Under the pieces are notes generated by a model. That model ran no database searches, was not told the origin of the DNA, and saw only the letters and a list, made by a program, of their open reading frames with translations. Source: Arthrobacter sp. Y81 (lineage in GTDB: Bacteria; Actinomycetota; Actinomycetes; Actinomycetales; Micrococcaceae). From it: a DNA stretch of 64,000 nt. Shown piece by piece: positions 1 to 8,701 of the stretch (within the stretch, counting starts at the first letter, position 1; each line of letters starts with the position of its first letter). The DNA is taken from assembly GCF_002929335.1 (NCBI RefSeq), contig NZ_PJIL01000004.1, positions 1 to 64,000 on the forward strand. Reading direction: 5' to 3'. Both the position numbers and the translations under genes were made by a program.

Positions 1-2
1 AC

Positions 3-43
3 GGTGAGCGGCCCCAGGAACCAAAAGCCTGGAGCCGCTCACC
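3..43 (-). terminator. hairpin after the subtilisin gene
   Basis: Two long arms pair here: 3-12 with 34-43 (GGTGAGCGGC/GCCGCTCACC) and 14-18 with 28-32 (CCAGG/CCTGG), around a 9-nt loop. It lies just past the stop codon of the protease gene, so it probably ends that transcript. The window edge hides any T-run on the minus strand. Confidence 0.65.
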
Positions 44-72
44 TCTGCCCCCTTGACAACCGGACCTACATA

Positions 73-2853
73 TCAGCGCTGCGCCGCGTAGCGGTACATA
101 AAAGCGGCCATCTGGTCCCGGAGGATGGACGCGCCCGGCCGGAAGGTGCGCGAGGTGGCCGATTCCGCCCAGCCGTTGCTGATGCCGTTCTTGGCCAGCC
201 ACGAAATCTGCTTGTAGAAACCGTGGTCCGTGGGAATGTCCACAAACGGCGACTGGGCTTCGGGCACGTAGTCGGGTGAACCGGCGTGGCGGTAGATGAA
301 GGCTGCCATCTGGTCGCGGTTGACCGTTGCGCCCGGCCGGAAGGTCCTGGTGCCATCCGCTTCCCTCCAGCCCGTGCTGATCTGCTTCTCCGCCAGCCAG
401 GAGATCTCCCGGTAGAAGGCATGGTTGGTCGGGATGTCGGCGAACGGCGAGACAGCAGGCGGGACAAAGTCCGGATTGCCGGCCAGCCGGTACAGGAAAG
501 CGGCCATCTGGTCCCGGTTCACCGGCTCGGCGGAACGGAACGTCCGCGTCCCGTCATATTCGGCCCACCCCTGGGTAATCTCCTCGGTTGCCAGCCAGTT
601 GATCTCCAGGGCAAATGCCGAGTCCTTATTGATGTCTCGGAACACGGCGGAGTCGAACATGTGGGTCCATGAGGCAACGCTGCCGGCTACCAGTGCGTAG
701 CCCGCGGTGGCTCGGGCCATCACCCCCATGTTGCCGGCGCCCGGGTAGGTCCCCGCCGGGACCACGTTGCCGGCCACCAGGTACTCCACCCCTTCGGAAG
801 CGGGCACCGTGTAGGTGTCGTTGGGGGTTCCGAGCTTGTCCGTGAACTGCACGGGCGCCGGAATTGCCCCCGTGGCCACAACGGCCGTTTCTTCGCTGGT
901 CCGTTCGGCCGGAGTGTACCCGGCCTTCGTGCCGTTGATGCGGAGGGCTAGCGGCTTGCCCTTGTCGTCCGCCGTGGGCGTGTAGGTGCTGCCTACGGCG
1001 CCGGGAATCGGGGCGCCGGCGCGCAGCCACTGGTAGGACAAGACAACCGGCTGGGGATACCACCCTCCCGGGTATGCCGTCAGTCGGCCGCCGACGATGG
1101 CCTGCCCCGAGATGTATACGTGATCCGGCGCGATGACCAGAGCCGCCACCGGCGCCGTCGGCGCAGAAGTGAACGTCACGCTTTTCCCGAAGAACCGGCT
1201 CGCGGTGACGGTGGCCGTGAGGGTGGTCCCGGCGTCGTCCGGTTGGATCAAGTACCCCGACGCTTGCGCTCCCGGAATGGGAGCGCCGTTGCGGTTCCAC
1301 TGATAGGACAAGCTGATGTCGCTGGGTGTCCAAGTGCGGACGTCCGCGTAAATGTTGTATCCGACGGCGGCCTGCCCACTGATGATGGGGGCGCTTCCGG
1401 CTATTTCACGGTCGGGCTGAAAGGTGAGTGCCGCCGCCGCGGTCACCGTGCCGCTTCCGCAGCCTTTGGCACAGCTGAAGACATTGTTCCTGGCCGTGTC
1501 CTTGAGCCGCGTTTCCACACCGGCCGGAGTGACTTGGTCTCCCAGCCGGGACATCAGGAGGGCGGCGACTCCGGACGCATGCGGGGCGGCCATGGAGGTC
1601 CCTTCGGAATACGCATAGGTTTCGGAGGAGGCCGCCTGGGTGCCCTGATTGAACGTCACTACGATTCCGTGCTGCGGAGCATGGGTCATGTCGCCGCCCG
1701 GCGCCGCCACATCAACGGCAGCGCCGTAGTTCGAGTAGGGGGCCAGCGTGCCATAAGGGTCCATTGCCGCCACAGAGATGACGCGCTGGCAATTGGAAGG
1801 ACTTGTGTCCGCAGCCGGCCGGCTCTCGTTTCCCGCCGCGACCACCACTGCAGCTCCGCTGTTGTAGGCGAAGTCGACGGCGTTCTGGAAGGTCGCCGAA
1901 CAGGGGACGGTGGCGCCGAGGCTGAGGTTGATGACCCGGGCGGGGGTCGGGTTGGCGGGCAGGCCAGCGACGCTTCCTCCGGCGGCCCAGATGATGCCGT
2001 CCGTGATGTCGGACATGTAGCCGCCGCACGGGCCCAAGGCACGGACCGGGAGGAGTTTAGCCTCTGGTGCCACTCCGGTGATGCCTGTGGCGTTATTGGC
2101 CGTTGCGGCGATGATGCCTGCCACCTGGGTGCCGTGCCACGAGGACGGGCTGGCCGGGCGGCCGTCCCCGCACGCGCCGGCCGCGGTCCAGTCACCTTCG
2201 TCGCGCGGGTTCGGGTCGCGGCCGTCGGAATCCCGCGAATAGGCGGGATCGGACATCATGTCGTAGCCCGGGAGGACGTTGGCGTTCAGGTCCGAGTGGC
2301 TCGTGATGCCGGTGTCGACCACGGCCACGACGACGCCGGCACCCTTGCTGACGTCCCAGGCGCCAGGCAGGTGGATCGAGCCCAATCCACCATTGGCCTG
2401 GAGGCCCCACTGCTGTGGGTAGTACGGGTCGTTCGGAATCGCCGCCGTGGGGTACATCCGGATGTCCGGTTCGGCGTGCTCGACGGCGGGATCCCCCCTC
2501 AGCGCCGCCAGCGCCTTTTCGGTTTCACCGGCATCCAGCGTGCGTTCGGCCCGCAGGACGCGGGCACCCGCGGCTGTCCCGCGGACGTCGGTCACGGGGA
2601 CCCCTACGTCCTTGGCCACTTTGCCGAGGGACTCCGTCCGCAGGCGGGATCCCGCCGCGGCCCTCTCTTTGAACTTCACAATGAACTGGTCGGTCGCAGC
2701 GCCGGAACTGACGGCTGGTGTGGCGGGCGCAACCGGAAGCGCCGGCGCATCATCGGCGGCGGCCGGAAGTGAAACCACCGAGCCGCAGACCAGGGCCAGA
2801 ACACCGGGAATCAGTAAGCGGGCGGACAGACGGGTGCGCAGGGCATGAGACAT
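73..2853 (-). CDS. secreted S8 subtilisin-like protease with SLH-like repeats
   Basis: An exported 926-aa serine protease. A signal peptide covers about residues 1-33, followed by an inhibitor-I9-like propeptide (about 55-131). The S8 domain carries the triad Asp180 (VVAVVDTGI), His240 (SSWHGTQVAG) and Ser420 (EGTSMAAPH), with oxyanion Asn342 in AAGNES. Two beta-sandwich repeats with 'SYQW' and 'ISGQA' motifs follow at about 500-680. Three SLH-like repeats of about 55 residues (FxDI...W...GW...RTFRP...NRDQMAAF) end the protein and may hold it on the cell wall. The start at 2853 is preferred over 2889 because it opens the signal peptide and has AAGGA upstream. The substrate is unknown. Confidence 0.9.
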   Translation of the reverse strand: MSHALRTRLSARLLIPGVLALVCGSVVSLPAAADDAPALPVAPATPAVSSGAATDQFIVKFKERAAAGSRLRTESLGKVAKDVGVPVTDVRGTAAGARVLRAERTLDAGETEKALAALRGDPAVEHAEPDIRMYPTAAIPNDPYYPQQWGLQANGGLGSIHLPGAWDVSKGAGVVVAVVDTGITSHSDLNANVLPGYDMMSDPAYSRDSDGRDPNPRDEGDWTAAGACGDGRPASPSSWHGTQVAGIIAATANNATGITGVAPEAKLLPVRALGPCGGYMSDITDGIIWAAGGSVAGLPANPTPARVINLSLGATVPCSATFQNAVDFAYNSGAAVVVAAGNESRPAADTSPSNCQRVISVAAMDPYGTLAPYSNYGAAVDVAAPGGDMTHAPQHGIVVTFNQGTQAASSETYAYSEGTSMAAPHASGVAALLMSRLGDQVTPAGVETRLKDTARNNVFSCAKGCGSGTVTAAAALTFQPDREIAGSAPIISGQAAVGYNIYADVRTWTPSDISLSYQWNRNGAPIPGAQASGYLIQPDDAGTTLTATVTASRFFGKSVTFTSAPTAPVAALVIAPDHVYISGQAIVGGRLTAYPGGWYPQPVVLSYQWLRAGAPIPGAVGSTYTPTADDKGKPLALRINGTKAGYTPAERTSEETAVVATGAIPAPVQFTDKLGTPNDTYTVPASEGVEYLVAGNVVPAGTYPGAGNMGVMARATAGYALVAGSVASWTHMFDSAVFRDINKDSAFALEINWLATEEITQGWAEYDGTRTFRSAEPVNRDQMAAFLYRLAGNPDFVPPAVSPFADIPTNHAFYREISWLAEKQISTGWREADGTRTFRPGATVNRDQMAAFIYRHAGSPDYVPEAQSPFVDIPTDHGFYKQISWLAKNGISNGWAESATSRTFRPGASILRDQMAAFMYRYAAQR

Positions 2854-3095
2854 CGCGAAATCCTTGGGGCCAGGCGTCGACCCCCCCAAGGAGCCGGACC
2901 GCGGGAAATAGAGACCGCGGAATCCGCGTCAAGCATGAGTGTAACAACGACTTTACAAATTGCCAGTCCCTTGAAGGCATCTGTTTTTCAGGGCCGGCGC
3001 CCGGAAGCAGGTGGCAGCACGCATCAGCTTTGGGCAAGAGAAGAGGCGGGCCGCCTGAGCCACATATTAAGCCAGCTTGGGATGGCCGGACCAGC

Positions 3096-3302
3096 CTAAG
3101 ACCGAATGTGACCGGCCGCGTCCCCGTCCCGCACGTTGCCTCGCCTTAGTGCTCCAGCCGCAGCCTTGAGGCCGATTGCAGGGAGCAACACAACGGCGGC
3201 AACGACCGACAGAACGGTCCAGCCCAAATCCTCGGGGCTGAATCCGGCTTGGCGCTCCGGGCGCGAGTTCCGCCGGCGCCCGTCATGCATCAGTGTGATC
3301 AT
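3096..3302 (-). CDS. hypothetical single-pass membrane protein, 68 aa
   Basis: A short ORF with a basic N-terminal part (MHDGRRRNSRPER) followed by one clear hydrophobic segment at about residues 28-50, then a charged tail. Third codon positions are mostly G or C, as in real genes here. No strong ribosome-binding site precedes the ATG, and an internal ATG at 3290 is an alternative start. I do not recognise the family. It could be a chance ORF, although the transmembrane segment with flanking basic residues argues mildly for a gene. Confidence 0.35.
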   Translation of the reverse strand: MITLMHDGRRRNSRPERQAGFSPEDLGWTVLSVVAAVVLLPAIGLKAAAGALRRGNVRDGDAAGHIRS

Positions 3303-3710
3303 GGCCCAAGGCTATGTACCGGACACCCGCCTGCACCTCAGTAGCCAGTACCTGTCTTTGGCCTCACGCGACACTTGCCTGTACTGACCAGCAGCCCGAA
3401 AGACCGAGTCGTTCCTTTGCTGACCGCACGGTTTCACGTCAGGCGCCACACACAGCGTGGCGAACTGGAACACCCGCTCGACGCTCCACCAGCCGCCATC
3501 CGGCGGAAGCGCAGGCATCGCGTCTTACCGCGTGGACAACATGGGTGCATGCGTATCCGGCCAGCTGGTCGAGTGCCCTCCCTACCGAAGTCGCCGAACT
3601 CGCAACGCACCTTCTCGCCGAGGCCGCGAATTAGGCGGCGGCCCGCCCAAGCCGCGGGCACAGCGAAGACGGACCACCTGACGCCATCGTAAGCCAGGCT
3701 TAGTTCTTGG
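3303..3710. other. 408 bp without a convincing gene
   Basis: Mixed-composition spacer between two small minus-strand ORFs. A 68-codon minus-strand ORF (3312-3518) lies in it, but it has no recognisable domain or good ribosome-binding site. I see no strong hairpin, tRNA or repeat. Confidence 0.4.
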
Positions 3711-3842
3711 CTACCGGGTCACCGCAAGAACGAGGACCCATGCCGTAACGCCGGCCAGCAGGATGAGTGACCCGAATTTGAGGTAGGGCCACCCTCGGGT
3801 CGAGGTCAGGGAGCGCTTTTCGTGGCGGCTGTAGTTGCTCAT
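3711..3842 (-). CDS. 43-aa membrane miniprotein
   Basis: Reading the minus strand from ATG at 3842 gives a 43-residue protein. It starts MSNYSRHEKRSLTSTRGW and continues with one transmembrane helix at about residues 21-41, ending VTR and a TAG stop. The basic head and hydrophobic tail suggest a small inner-membrane protein with its N-terminus inside. The upstream AAAGAG is a modest ribosome-binding site. A longer ORF starting at 3891 overlaps in another frame but has a low-complexity product, so the miniprotein is preferred. Function is unknown. Confidence 0.45.
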   Translation of the reverse strand: MSNYSRHEKRSLTSTRGWPYLKFGSLILLAGVTAWVLVLAVTR

Positions 3843-4290
3843 GCTTCACTCTTTCACTGCCACCTCCACGCTCGCTGAGTACGGCACGCAAGACCGGCTA
3901 GTTCCCTACTTAGGCTCCTCGAGAAGTTCCGAGTTGGGGTCGGTCGAATCCGCAGGGCTTCCTACTCGCGATCGCAGAACTTGCCGAACCAACAGTTGTT
4001 GGGATTCGTGACAATGCGATTATCAGCTATGTCTGAAGGTTGCCGTCTTGCGCTCCTCGACGACTCAGTAGCAACCGTTTTGGGCCCGGGTGTTGACAGC
4101 CGTCCCGGTGCCTGTTCCTAGGACGTCAGGTCTGATTTGTCGCGCGCAACCATCGCACTTCTTGCCCCCGATGGGCTGTCTCGCGCGTCCTCGCCCTGGA
4201 CCCTGCCAGGCAATGGCAGGGAACGATGGGCCGCACCGCGGAAGCCGAACCTGAGCGAACAATGACGCGATTCTCGGTGGCGGCGAAATC
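3843..4290. other. 448 bp without a recognised gene
   Basis: Intergenic stretch between the 43-aa miniprotein and the MBL-fold hydrolase. ORFs here are short, lack ribosome-binding sites and have no familiar motifs. I see nothing that can be named. Confidence 0.4.
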
Positions 4291-5124
4291 CTAGTGGTGC
4301 GCGCGGGTCTCCTGCAGGCGCTTGATGAACCAGCGGGACTGCTCCGGCCCGTACGGCAGCACCGGGATGGCCTTGGTGGCGTCGCTCGGGGTGTCACGGA
4401 TGGACTGGATGGCCTGACGCACGGCCGTGCTCATGGTGTTGGCCATGGTCTTCACGAACTGGTCGCTGCAGGGTTCGCCGTGGCCCGGGATGAGGAACTC
4501 GTAGCGGTGGCGCAGTGCGGACAGGTGCCGCAGGGCGTCGGCCCATTCCTCCGGGAAGGCGTCTTCGAAGGACGGGTGCGAGCCCTGCTCCACCAGGTCG
4601 CCGGCGTACAGGGTGGTGGAGGTTCCCACCAGCAGGTCGCCGTCGGTGTGGCCGCGGCCCAGGTAGAACAGCGTGACGGTCTGGCCGCCGAGGTCCACCA
4701 GGACGGGCTGGTCCTTCACGATCGCGTTCGGAACCACGAGTTCGGCGTCGGCGCCTTCGCCGGTAGCCATTTCGGGTTCCAGGACGGCGACCATGCGGCG
4801 CTGCCGGTCCCCGTTTTCCTCAATCTCGCGCGCACAGTTCTCGTGCGCATAGAACTCGGTGACGCCGTCGTCCGCGAAAACGGCGTTGCCGAAGAAATGG
4901 TCGTAGTGGGCGTGGGTGTTCACCACCACCAGCGGCAGCTGGGTCTTTTCGCGCACGGCGGCCAGGATTTCCCGGCCCTGCCGCGGTCCGCCGCCGGTGT
5001 CGATCACCATGGCGCGTTCGGCGCCGACTATGAGTCCGGTATTGAGCTTCGAGCCTTCGGTGGTCAGCACATGGTTGCCCTGGCCGACCTCCATCCATCG
5101 CGACATTCTGTTCTCCGTATTCAT
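4291..5124 (-). CDS. MBL-fold metallo-hydrolase
   Basis: A 277-aa metallo-beta-lactamase-fold enzyme. The metal-binding motif HxHxDH is present (His71, His73, Asp75, His76 in THAHYDH). Later ligands are plausible in GRGHTDGD, LYAGDLV and IPGHGEP. These residues fit a two-metal hydrolase of the broad class B-like/glyoxalase-II superfamily. There is no signal peptide, so it is probably cytoplasmic. The gene stands alone, with nothing in the neighbourhood to name a substrate. A beta-lactamase role is not supported, because many family members hydrolyse thioesters or phosphoesters. Start ATG 5124; MSRWMEVGQG at 5106 is an alternative. Confidence 0.8.
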   Translation of the reverse strand: MNTENRMSRWMEVGQGNHVLTTEGSKLNTGLIVGAERAMVIDTGGGPRQGREILAAVREKTQLPLVVVNTHAHYDHFFGNAVFADDGVTEFYAHENCAREIEENGDRQRRMVAVLEPEMATGEGADAELVVPNAIVKDQPVLVDLGGQTVTLFYLGRGHTDGDLLVGTSTTLYAGDLVEQGSHPSFEDAFPEEWADALRHLSALRHRYEFLIPGHGEPCSDQFVKTMANTMSTAVRQAIQSIRDTPSDATKAIPVLPYGPEQSRWFIKRLQETRAHH

Positions 5125-5289
5125 GCGTTCCGGCGATCTTAGGCCTCGATTCTACCCACGCCTTACTGGTGGAAGCCTGATGAAAGGCACGCGGCGGCGG
5201 ACCAAAACAGCGGTCATCGCCTTGTTCGGCGCAGGCGAGCAACCTGTGCCGTACTTCAGTTGCCCGGCCGAGGAAGCGGAGGTGCCCGC

Positions 5290-5927
5290 ATGGAATCCGG
5301 AACGTCCCTGGAGCGGATGGTGTTTTTCAGTGACGCCGTCTTTGCCATCGCCCTGACCCTGCTGGCCCTGGACCTGAAACTGCCCGAGGGCATGGCGGCG
5401 GCACAGCTGGACGGCGCCCTGGTCGACGCCCTTCCGGAACTCTTCGCCTACGCGTTGTCGTTTGTGATCATCGCCAAGACATGGCTGTCCCACCACTCGG
5501 ATTTCGCCCTGATCCGCCATTTCACTCCGACGCTCGCCTGGCTGAACCTGGCCCTGCTGTTCTTCATCGCCATGCTCCCGGCGCCCACCTCGGTCCTCAG
5601 CGAATACGGGGACGACCCCACCCCCTGGCCGAGCATTCTGTACGCCACCAACATCGCCGCGATCTACCTGCTGATGGCCGTGATCTGGAGTTACGCCCGG
5701 CATGCGAAACTCATGGATCCGGGGATGACCGCGCACGTGCACCGGCGGGTGTTCACCGCCCGCATGGCCGTGCCGGCGGTCTTCCTGCTCAGCATCCGGC
5801 CGCGTTCTTCCTGAACTCCTACACACCGCTGCTGTGGCTGCTGCTCCTGCCGGCATCGCGGCTGTCACGCTGGCAGTCCGCCCGGTCCCTGCCCAGTTCA
5901 CAGCCCCGGCCGCAGGGCGACGGCTAA
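5290..5927 (+). pseudogene. TMEM175/DUF1211-type channel, frameshifted near the 3' end
   Basis: The N-terminus has the bacterial TMEM175 signature FSDAVFAIALTLLALDL, followed by several hydrophobic helices typical of this potassium-channel-like family. The start at 5290 has GGAGG eight bases upstream. The first frame stops at 5814 after an odd tail (RPRSS). In the next frame the membrane sequence resumes (FFLNSYTPLLWLLLLP) and runs to a stop at 5927. One missing C near 5794-5798 (ATCCGGCC for ATCCCGGCC) explains the switch. Repaired, it would be about 212 aa. It is either a true lesion or a sequencing error. The repaired 3' end overlaps the convergent TetR gene by 4 bp. Confidence 0.75.
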
Positions 5928-6574
5928 CGCCGGCTGTCGGCTGCGATACCGGCGAGCAGCTGTTTCAGGGTCCACTCGTAGTGGTCTTCGCTCCCGTAGC
6001 GGTTCATGGGACCGGCCGCCGCCGCGGTGAGCGGAAACTCCGGCGGCGCCGGCGGCAGCTGCACCGCTCCCCCGCCGCTGGCGGCCTCGCGGGCGAGGAC
6101 GAAGGAGGACCAGCCGTAGTTCAGTGCCACTATTCCGCTGAAGGCGGCGACCGCGGCGTCCCCGGTGATGCCTGCACGCTGCAGGATACGCAGCGCGGCT
6201 TCACCGATGGGCAGGGCGTTCGCTCCCGGATACGGGTGTCCGATCAGCGGGGTGACGGCCCACGGATGGTCGCGCAGCATCCGGCGGTGGTTCCGTGCGA
6301 ACGCCGCCAGGTCGTCCGGCCAGCTGGCAGTTTCCGGTGGAGCCGTGAACCGCCCCAGCACCCGGTTGAGCAGTGCGTCCACCAGCTCGTCCTTGGTGGC
6401 GAAGTAGCGGTAGAGGGACATGGGCGCGGCCTCCAGCGCCACCGCAACGGCCCGGACAGTCAGCGATTCGAACCCGGTTGCCGCCACCTGCTCCGCGGCG
6501 TCCAGGATGGCGTCCACGGTCAGCGAGTTCCGGGCGCGGCGGCTGCGGGGTTCCGTCGAGGTTTTCGAAGGCAT
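5924..6574 (-). CDS. TetR-family transcriptional regulator
   Basis: A 216-aa TetR repressor. The N-terminal helix-turn-helix is clear (ILDAAEQVAATGFESLTVRA followed by the PMSLYRYFATKDELV recognition-helix region). The C-terminal part resembles the ligand-binding domain of actinobacterial TetR_C-type regulators. The start MPSKTS at 6574 is preferred over 6589 because it is nearer the usual domain boundary. It is transcribed away from two membrane-protein genes (6681, 7250), with paired palindromes between them, so it probably represses those genes and itself. The inducer is unknown. Confidence 0.85.
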   Translation of the reverse strand: MPSKTSTEPRSRRARNSLTVDAILDAAEQVAATGFESLTVRAVAVALEAAPMSLYRYFATKDELVDALLNRVLGRFTAPPETASWPDDLAAFARNHRRMLRDHPWAVTPLIGHPYPGANALPIGEAALRILQRAGITGDAAVAAFSGIVALNYGWSSFVLAREAASGGGAVQLPPAPPEFPLTAAAAGPMNRYGSEDHYEWTLKQLLAGIAADSRR

Positions 6575-6615
6575 GGCACCGTCTTTCAATCGGAAAAGTT
6601 GAGTCGCAGGACTCT

Positions 6616-6656
6616 TGTGTACAGTGTACGTTATGGCGTAGCGTACTTAGTACACA
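6616..6656. promoter_or_regulatory. paired TetR operator-like palindromes
   Basis: Two GTACNNNGTAC sites (6619-6629 and 6643-6653), whose centres are 24 bp apart, lie between the divergent TetR gene and the 6681 gene. The whole block is itself an inverted repeat, with TGTGTAC arms at its outer ends. This fits binding of one or two TetR dimers over both promoters. The role is inferred from position and symmetry. Confidence 0.65.
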
Positions 6657-6680
6657 ACCACTGCAAGAGGAGATCCTCCA

Positions 6681-7253
6681 ATGTCATTCCTACGCTGGGC
6701 ACCAACATTCCTCGGCTTCCCGGTGGGAGGCTGGCTGGCCTTCCAGATGGCCGGCTCAGTCACAGGCCCGCTCACGGCGGCACTGGCAGGCGTCATCGCC
6801 GGAGCTGTGATTGGCGGCGCACAATGGCTGGCACTGGGACGTGCCGCAGGCTGGCGCTGGCTCGCCGCCACCACAGTCGGAATGGGCGCCGGAAGCGCCC
6901 TGGCGGCCGTCGCCACCGGGGCGGGAACCACGACGCCGGCACTCGTTATGTCGGGGCTGGTCACCGGCGCGGTGGTCGGCGCAGCCCAGGGGGTCGTTTT
7001 GCGCAGCGGCCTGCGTATCACGGCGGTTTGGGCGGCAACCGTCAGCTTGAGCTGGGCCCTCGGCTGGCTGGCCACCGCGAATGTGATCGTCGACGCCGGG
7101 AACGGCTACGTCGCCTTCGGTTCCAGCGGTGCCCTGATGGCCATGGCTGTTACCGGGCTGGTGCTGCGGCGTATCCTCGGCCCCGGTGCCCCGCGTGGGG
7201 CCGTGGGAACTCCTGCCGCCGCGGCTGCTGCATCCGAGAAGGCAGTCCGGTGA
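6681..7253 (+). CDS. glycine/alanine-rich multipass membrane protein
   Basis: A 190-aa protein made almost entirely of hydrophobic helices rich in Gly and Ala (VGGWLAFQMAGSVTG, AALAGVIAGAVIGGAQW, VTGAVVGAAQGVVLR), probably five or six membrane spans, with a short polar tail. The ATG at 6681 follows AAGAGGAG. The next gene starts in the last four bases (GTGA overlap), so the two are translationally coupled. Placement opposite a TetR gene suggests inducible expression, perhaps in drug or lipid stress. I do not recognise a named family. Confidence 0.75.
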   Translation: MSFLRWAPTFLGFPVGGWLAFQMAGSVTGPLTAALAGVIAGAVIGGAQWLALGRAAGWRWLAATTVGMGAGSALAAVATGAGTTTPALVMSGLVTGAVVGAAQGVVLRSGLRITAVWAATVSLSWALGWLATANVIVDAGNGYVAFGSSGALMAMAVTGLVLRRILGPGAPRGAVGTPAAAAAASEKAVR

Positions 7254-7942
7254 ACGCCACCATCACAGCGGCCGTCCTGCTGATCCTGCTGCCGCTTGCC
7301 TTCAACGCAGCCTTCGCGGCTCTGGCAGCCAAGTTCGACTATCCGGACATCCTCCGGCGCCCCACAAGTGAAGTCCTGGAACGCTTCCGGCAGGGCCGCC
7401 CGGCGCTGGTGCTGCTCTGGTGGGCGTTCGCCATGACGGCCGTCCTGCTGGCGCCGCTGGCGGTGCTCCTGGCGGGTGTCCTGCACGGCGCCGATCCCCT
7501 GCTGCTCAGCCTCGGCTCAACCGTCGGCGTACTGGCTGCCCTGGTGCAGTTCCTCGGTCTGATCCGCTGGCCGTTCCTGGTGCCGTATCTTGCCCGGGTG
7601 GCGAGCGAGGGCAACGCCTCCGAGGCGCGGAAGGAGGCGGTGGATGTCGTCTTCCAGTCGTTCAACCGGTACCTGGGGGTGGCTGTGGGCGAGCATCTCG
7701 GCTACCTGTTCACCGGGACGTGGAGCGTCCTGGTCGGGGCCGCGATCATGCAAAGCGACGCAGTGCCGGCCTGGCTGGGTCTGGTGGGTATTGTGGTGGG
7801 TGCGGTGCTGGCGGTCTGCTCGCTGGAGTTCGTTGGACCGTTCGAGCGCGACGGCTGGAAAGTGGCAGCCGCGCTGACGCCCGTCACGTACATCGCCTGG
7901 TCGCTGTGGCTCGTGGCAACCGGCGTGGCAATGCTGCTGTGA
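7250..7942 (+). CDS. DUF4386-like membrane protein
   Basis: A 230-aa multipass membrane protein starting at GTG 7250, inside the stop of the upstream gene. It has about six hydrophobic helices. The central part (QFLGLIRWPFLVPYLAR, then FNRYLGVAVGEHLGYLFTG) resembles the DUF4386 family, whose function is unknown. An open frame extends far upstream of 7250, but that part is out of character and overlaps other genes. With the 6681 gene it forms a two-gene operon probably under the adjacent TetR regulator. Confidence 0.75.
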   Translation: MNATITAAVLLILLPLAFNAAFAALAAKFDYPDILRRPTSEVLERFRQGRPALVLLWWAFAMTAVLLAPLAVLLAGVLHGADPLLLSLGSTVGVLAALVQFLGLIRWPFLVPYLARVASEGNASEARKEAVDVVFQSFNRYLGVAVGEHLGYLFTGTWSVLVGAAIMQSDAVPAWLGLVGIVVGAVLAVCSLEFVGPFERDGWKVAAALTPVTYIAWSLWLVATGVAMLL

Positions 7943-8701
7943 CCTTGGGGCACCCGATTGGGTTACAACGAACCACGTCACTTCATGTGGATCCCGTGAC
8001 GGCGGTAGCGGCGTCAGCGTCTAGTGCACCAGGCACTCGGACCTGCTTTCATAGAGCCGTATCCCGCTGTTTGCGCCGACGGACCGAATCGCTCTACCGG
8101 GGCAGCCCGCGGGTGGCCTCATGCCAGTCGACACGGCCCCGGACTCGATAACGGGGGCCACGCAGCGGAAAATGCATTGAAGCCGACGCACAGGCGGCGG
8201 CCTCGTATGCGTGACCGCCCGGACCGTCGGTTGGTCGTTGACCGCCGACGGCGCACCCTAGGCGAGTACCAACCGATTGAACGCCCACGGACCATCAGAC
8301 GTACGCATTGGACAATTGGGCGAGGAACAAAGAACCCCTTCCGCGGGCCTGACGGCCTGAGTCCCTCATGTCTCCCCGGTGATTTTGATCGACCGAATGG
8401 GGACCGCAATTACTAGCGAACGGTAGGGAGACTTCAACGTGGTGATGGTGGTGCAGCACGTAACCATCGTGACCGAATACGTACCGTGTGAAAGGAAGGG
8501 AGTATTTACTATGAAATTAAGCGCGTAGTTCCTACTGTGGTTTGGCTCTCAACGACCAATTAGCGTTTGGGCATGTCGATTTACCTGTAAGAAGATTCCG
8601 TCGGTGCATCCTCGAGGCTAGGGCTGTACCGGCCAAACGCATGACTCTTCAGGTCCATCAGCGGGTCTCTTCAAACAGCATTTGGAATTGGGTGTTCAGC
8701 C
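7943..8701. other. 759-bp gene-poor stretch with a five-codon ORF
   Basis: No ORF here has coding character. The one notable item is a strong ribosome-binding site (AAGGAAGGGAG, 8492-8502) placed 8 nt before ATG 8511. That ATG opens only ATG AAA TTA AGC GCG TAG (8511-8528). It could be a leader peptide for the 8702 gene or the stub of a lost gene. Confidence 0.4.

Noticed and set aside
1120..2772. 550-codon plus-strand ORF opposite the subtilisin gene
   Set aside because: It is the antisense shadow of a clear S8 protease; its product is Arg/Gly-rich with no domains.
3312..3518. 68-codon minus-strand ORF ending 10 bp from the 3302 start
   Set aside because: Some coding bias, but no ribosome-binding site, domain or repeat; left as unproven.
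5834..7249. Upstream extension of the DUF4386-like gene frame
   Set aside because: It runs through the TetR gene and the 6681 gene in another frame; GTG 7250 with a coupled stop is the natural start.
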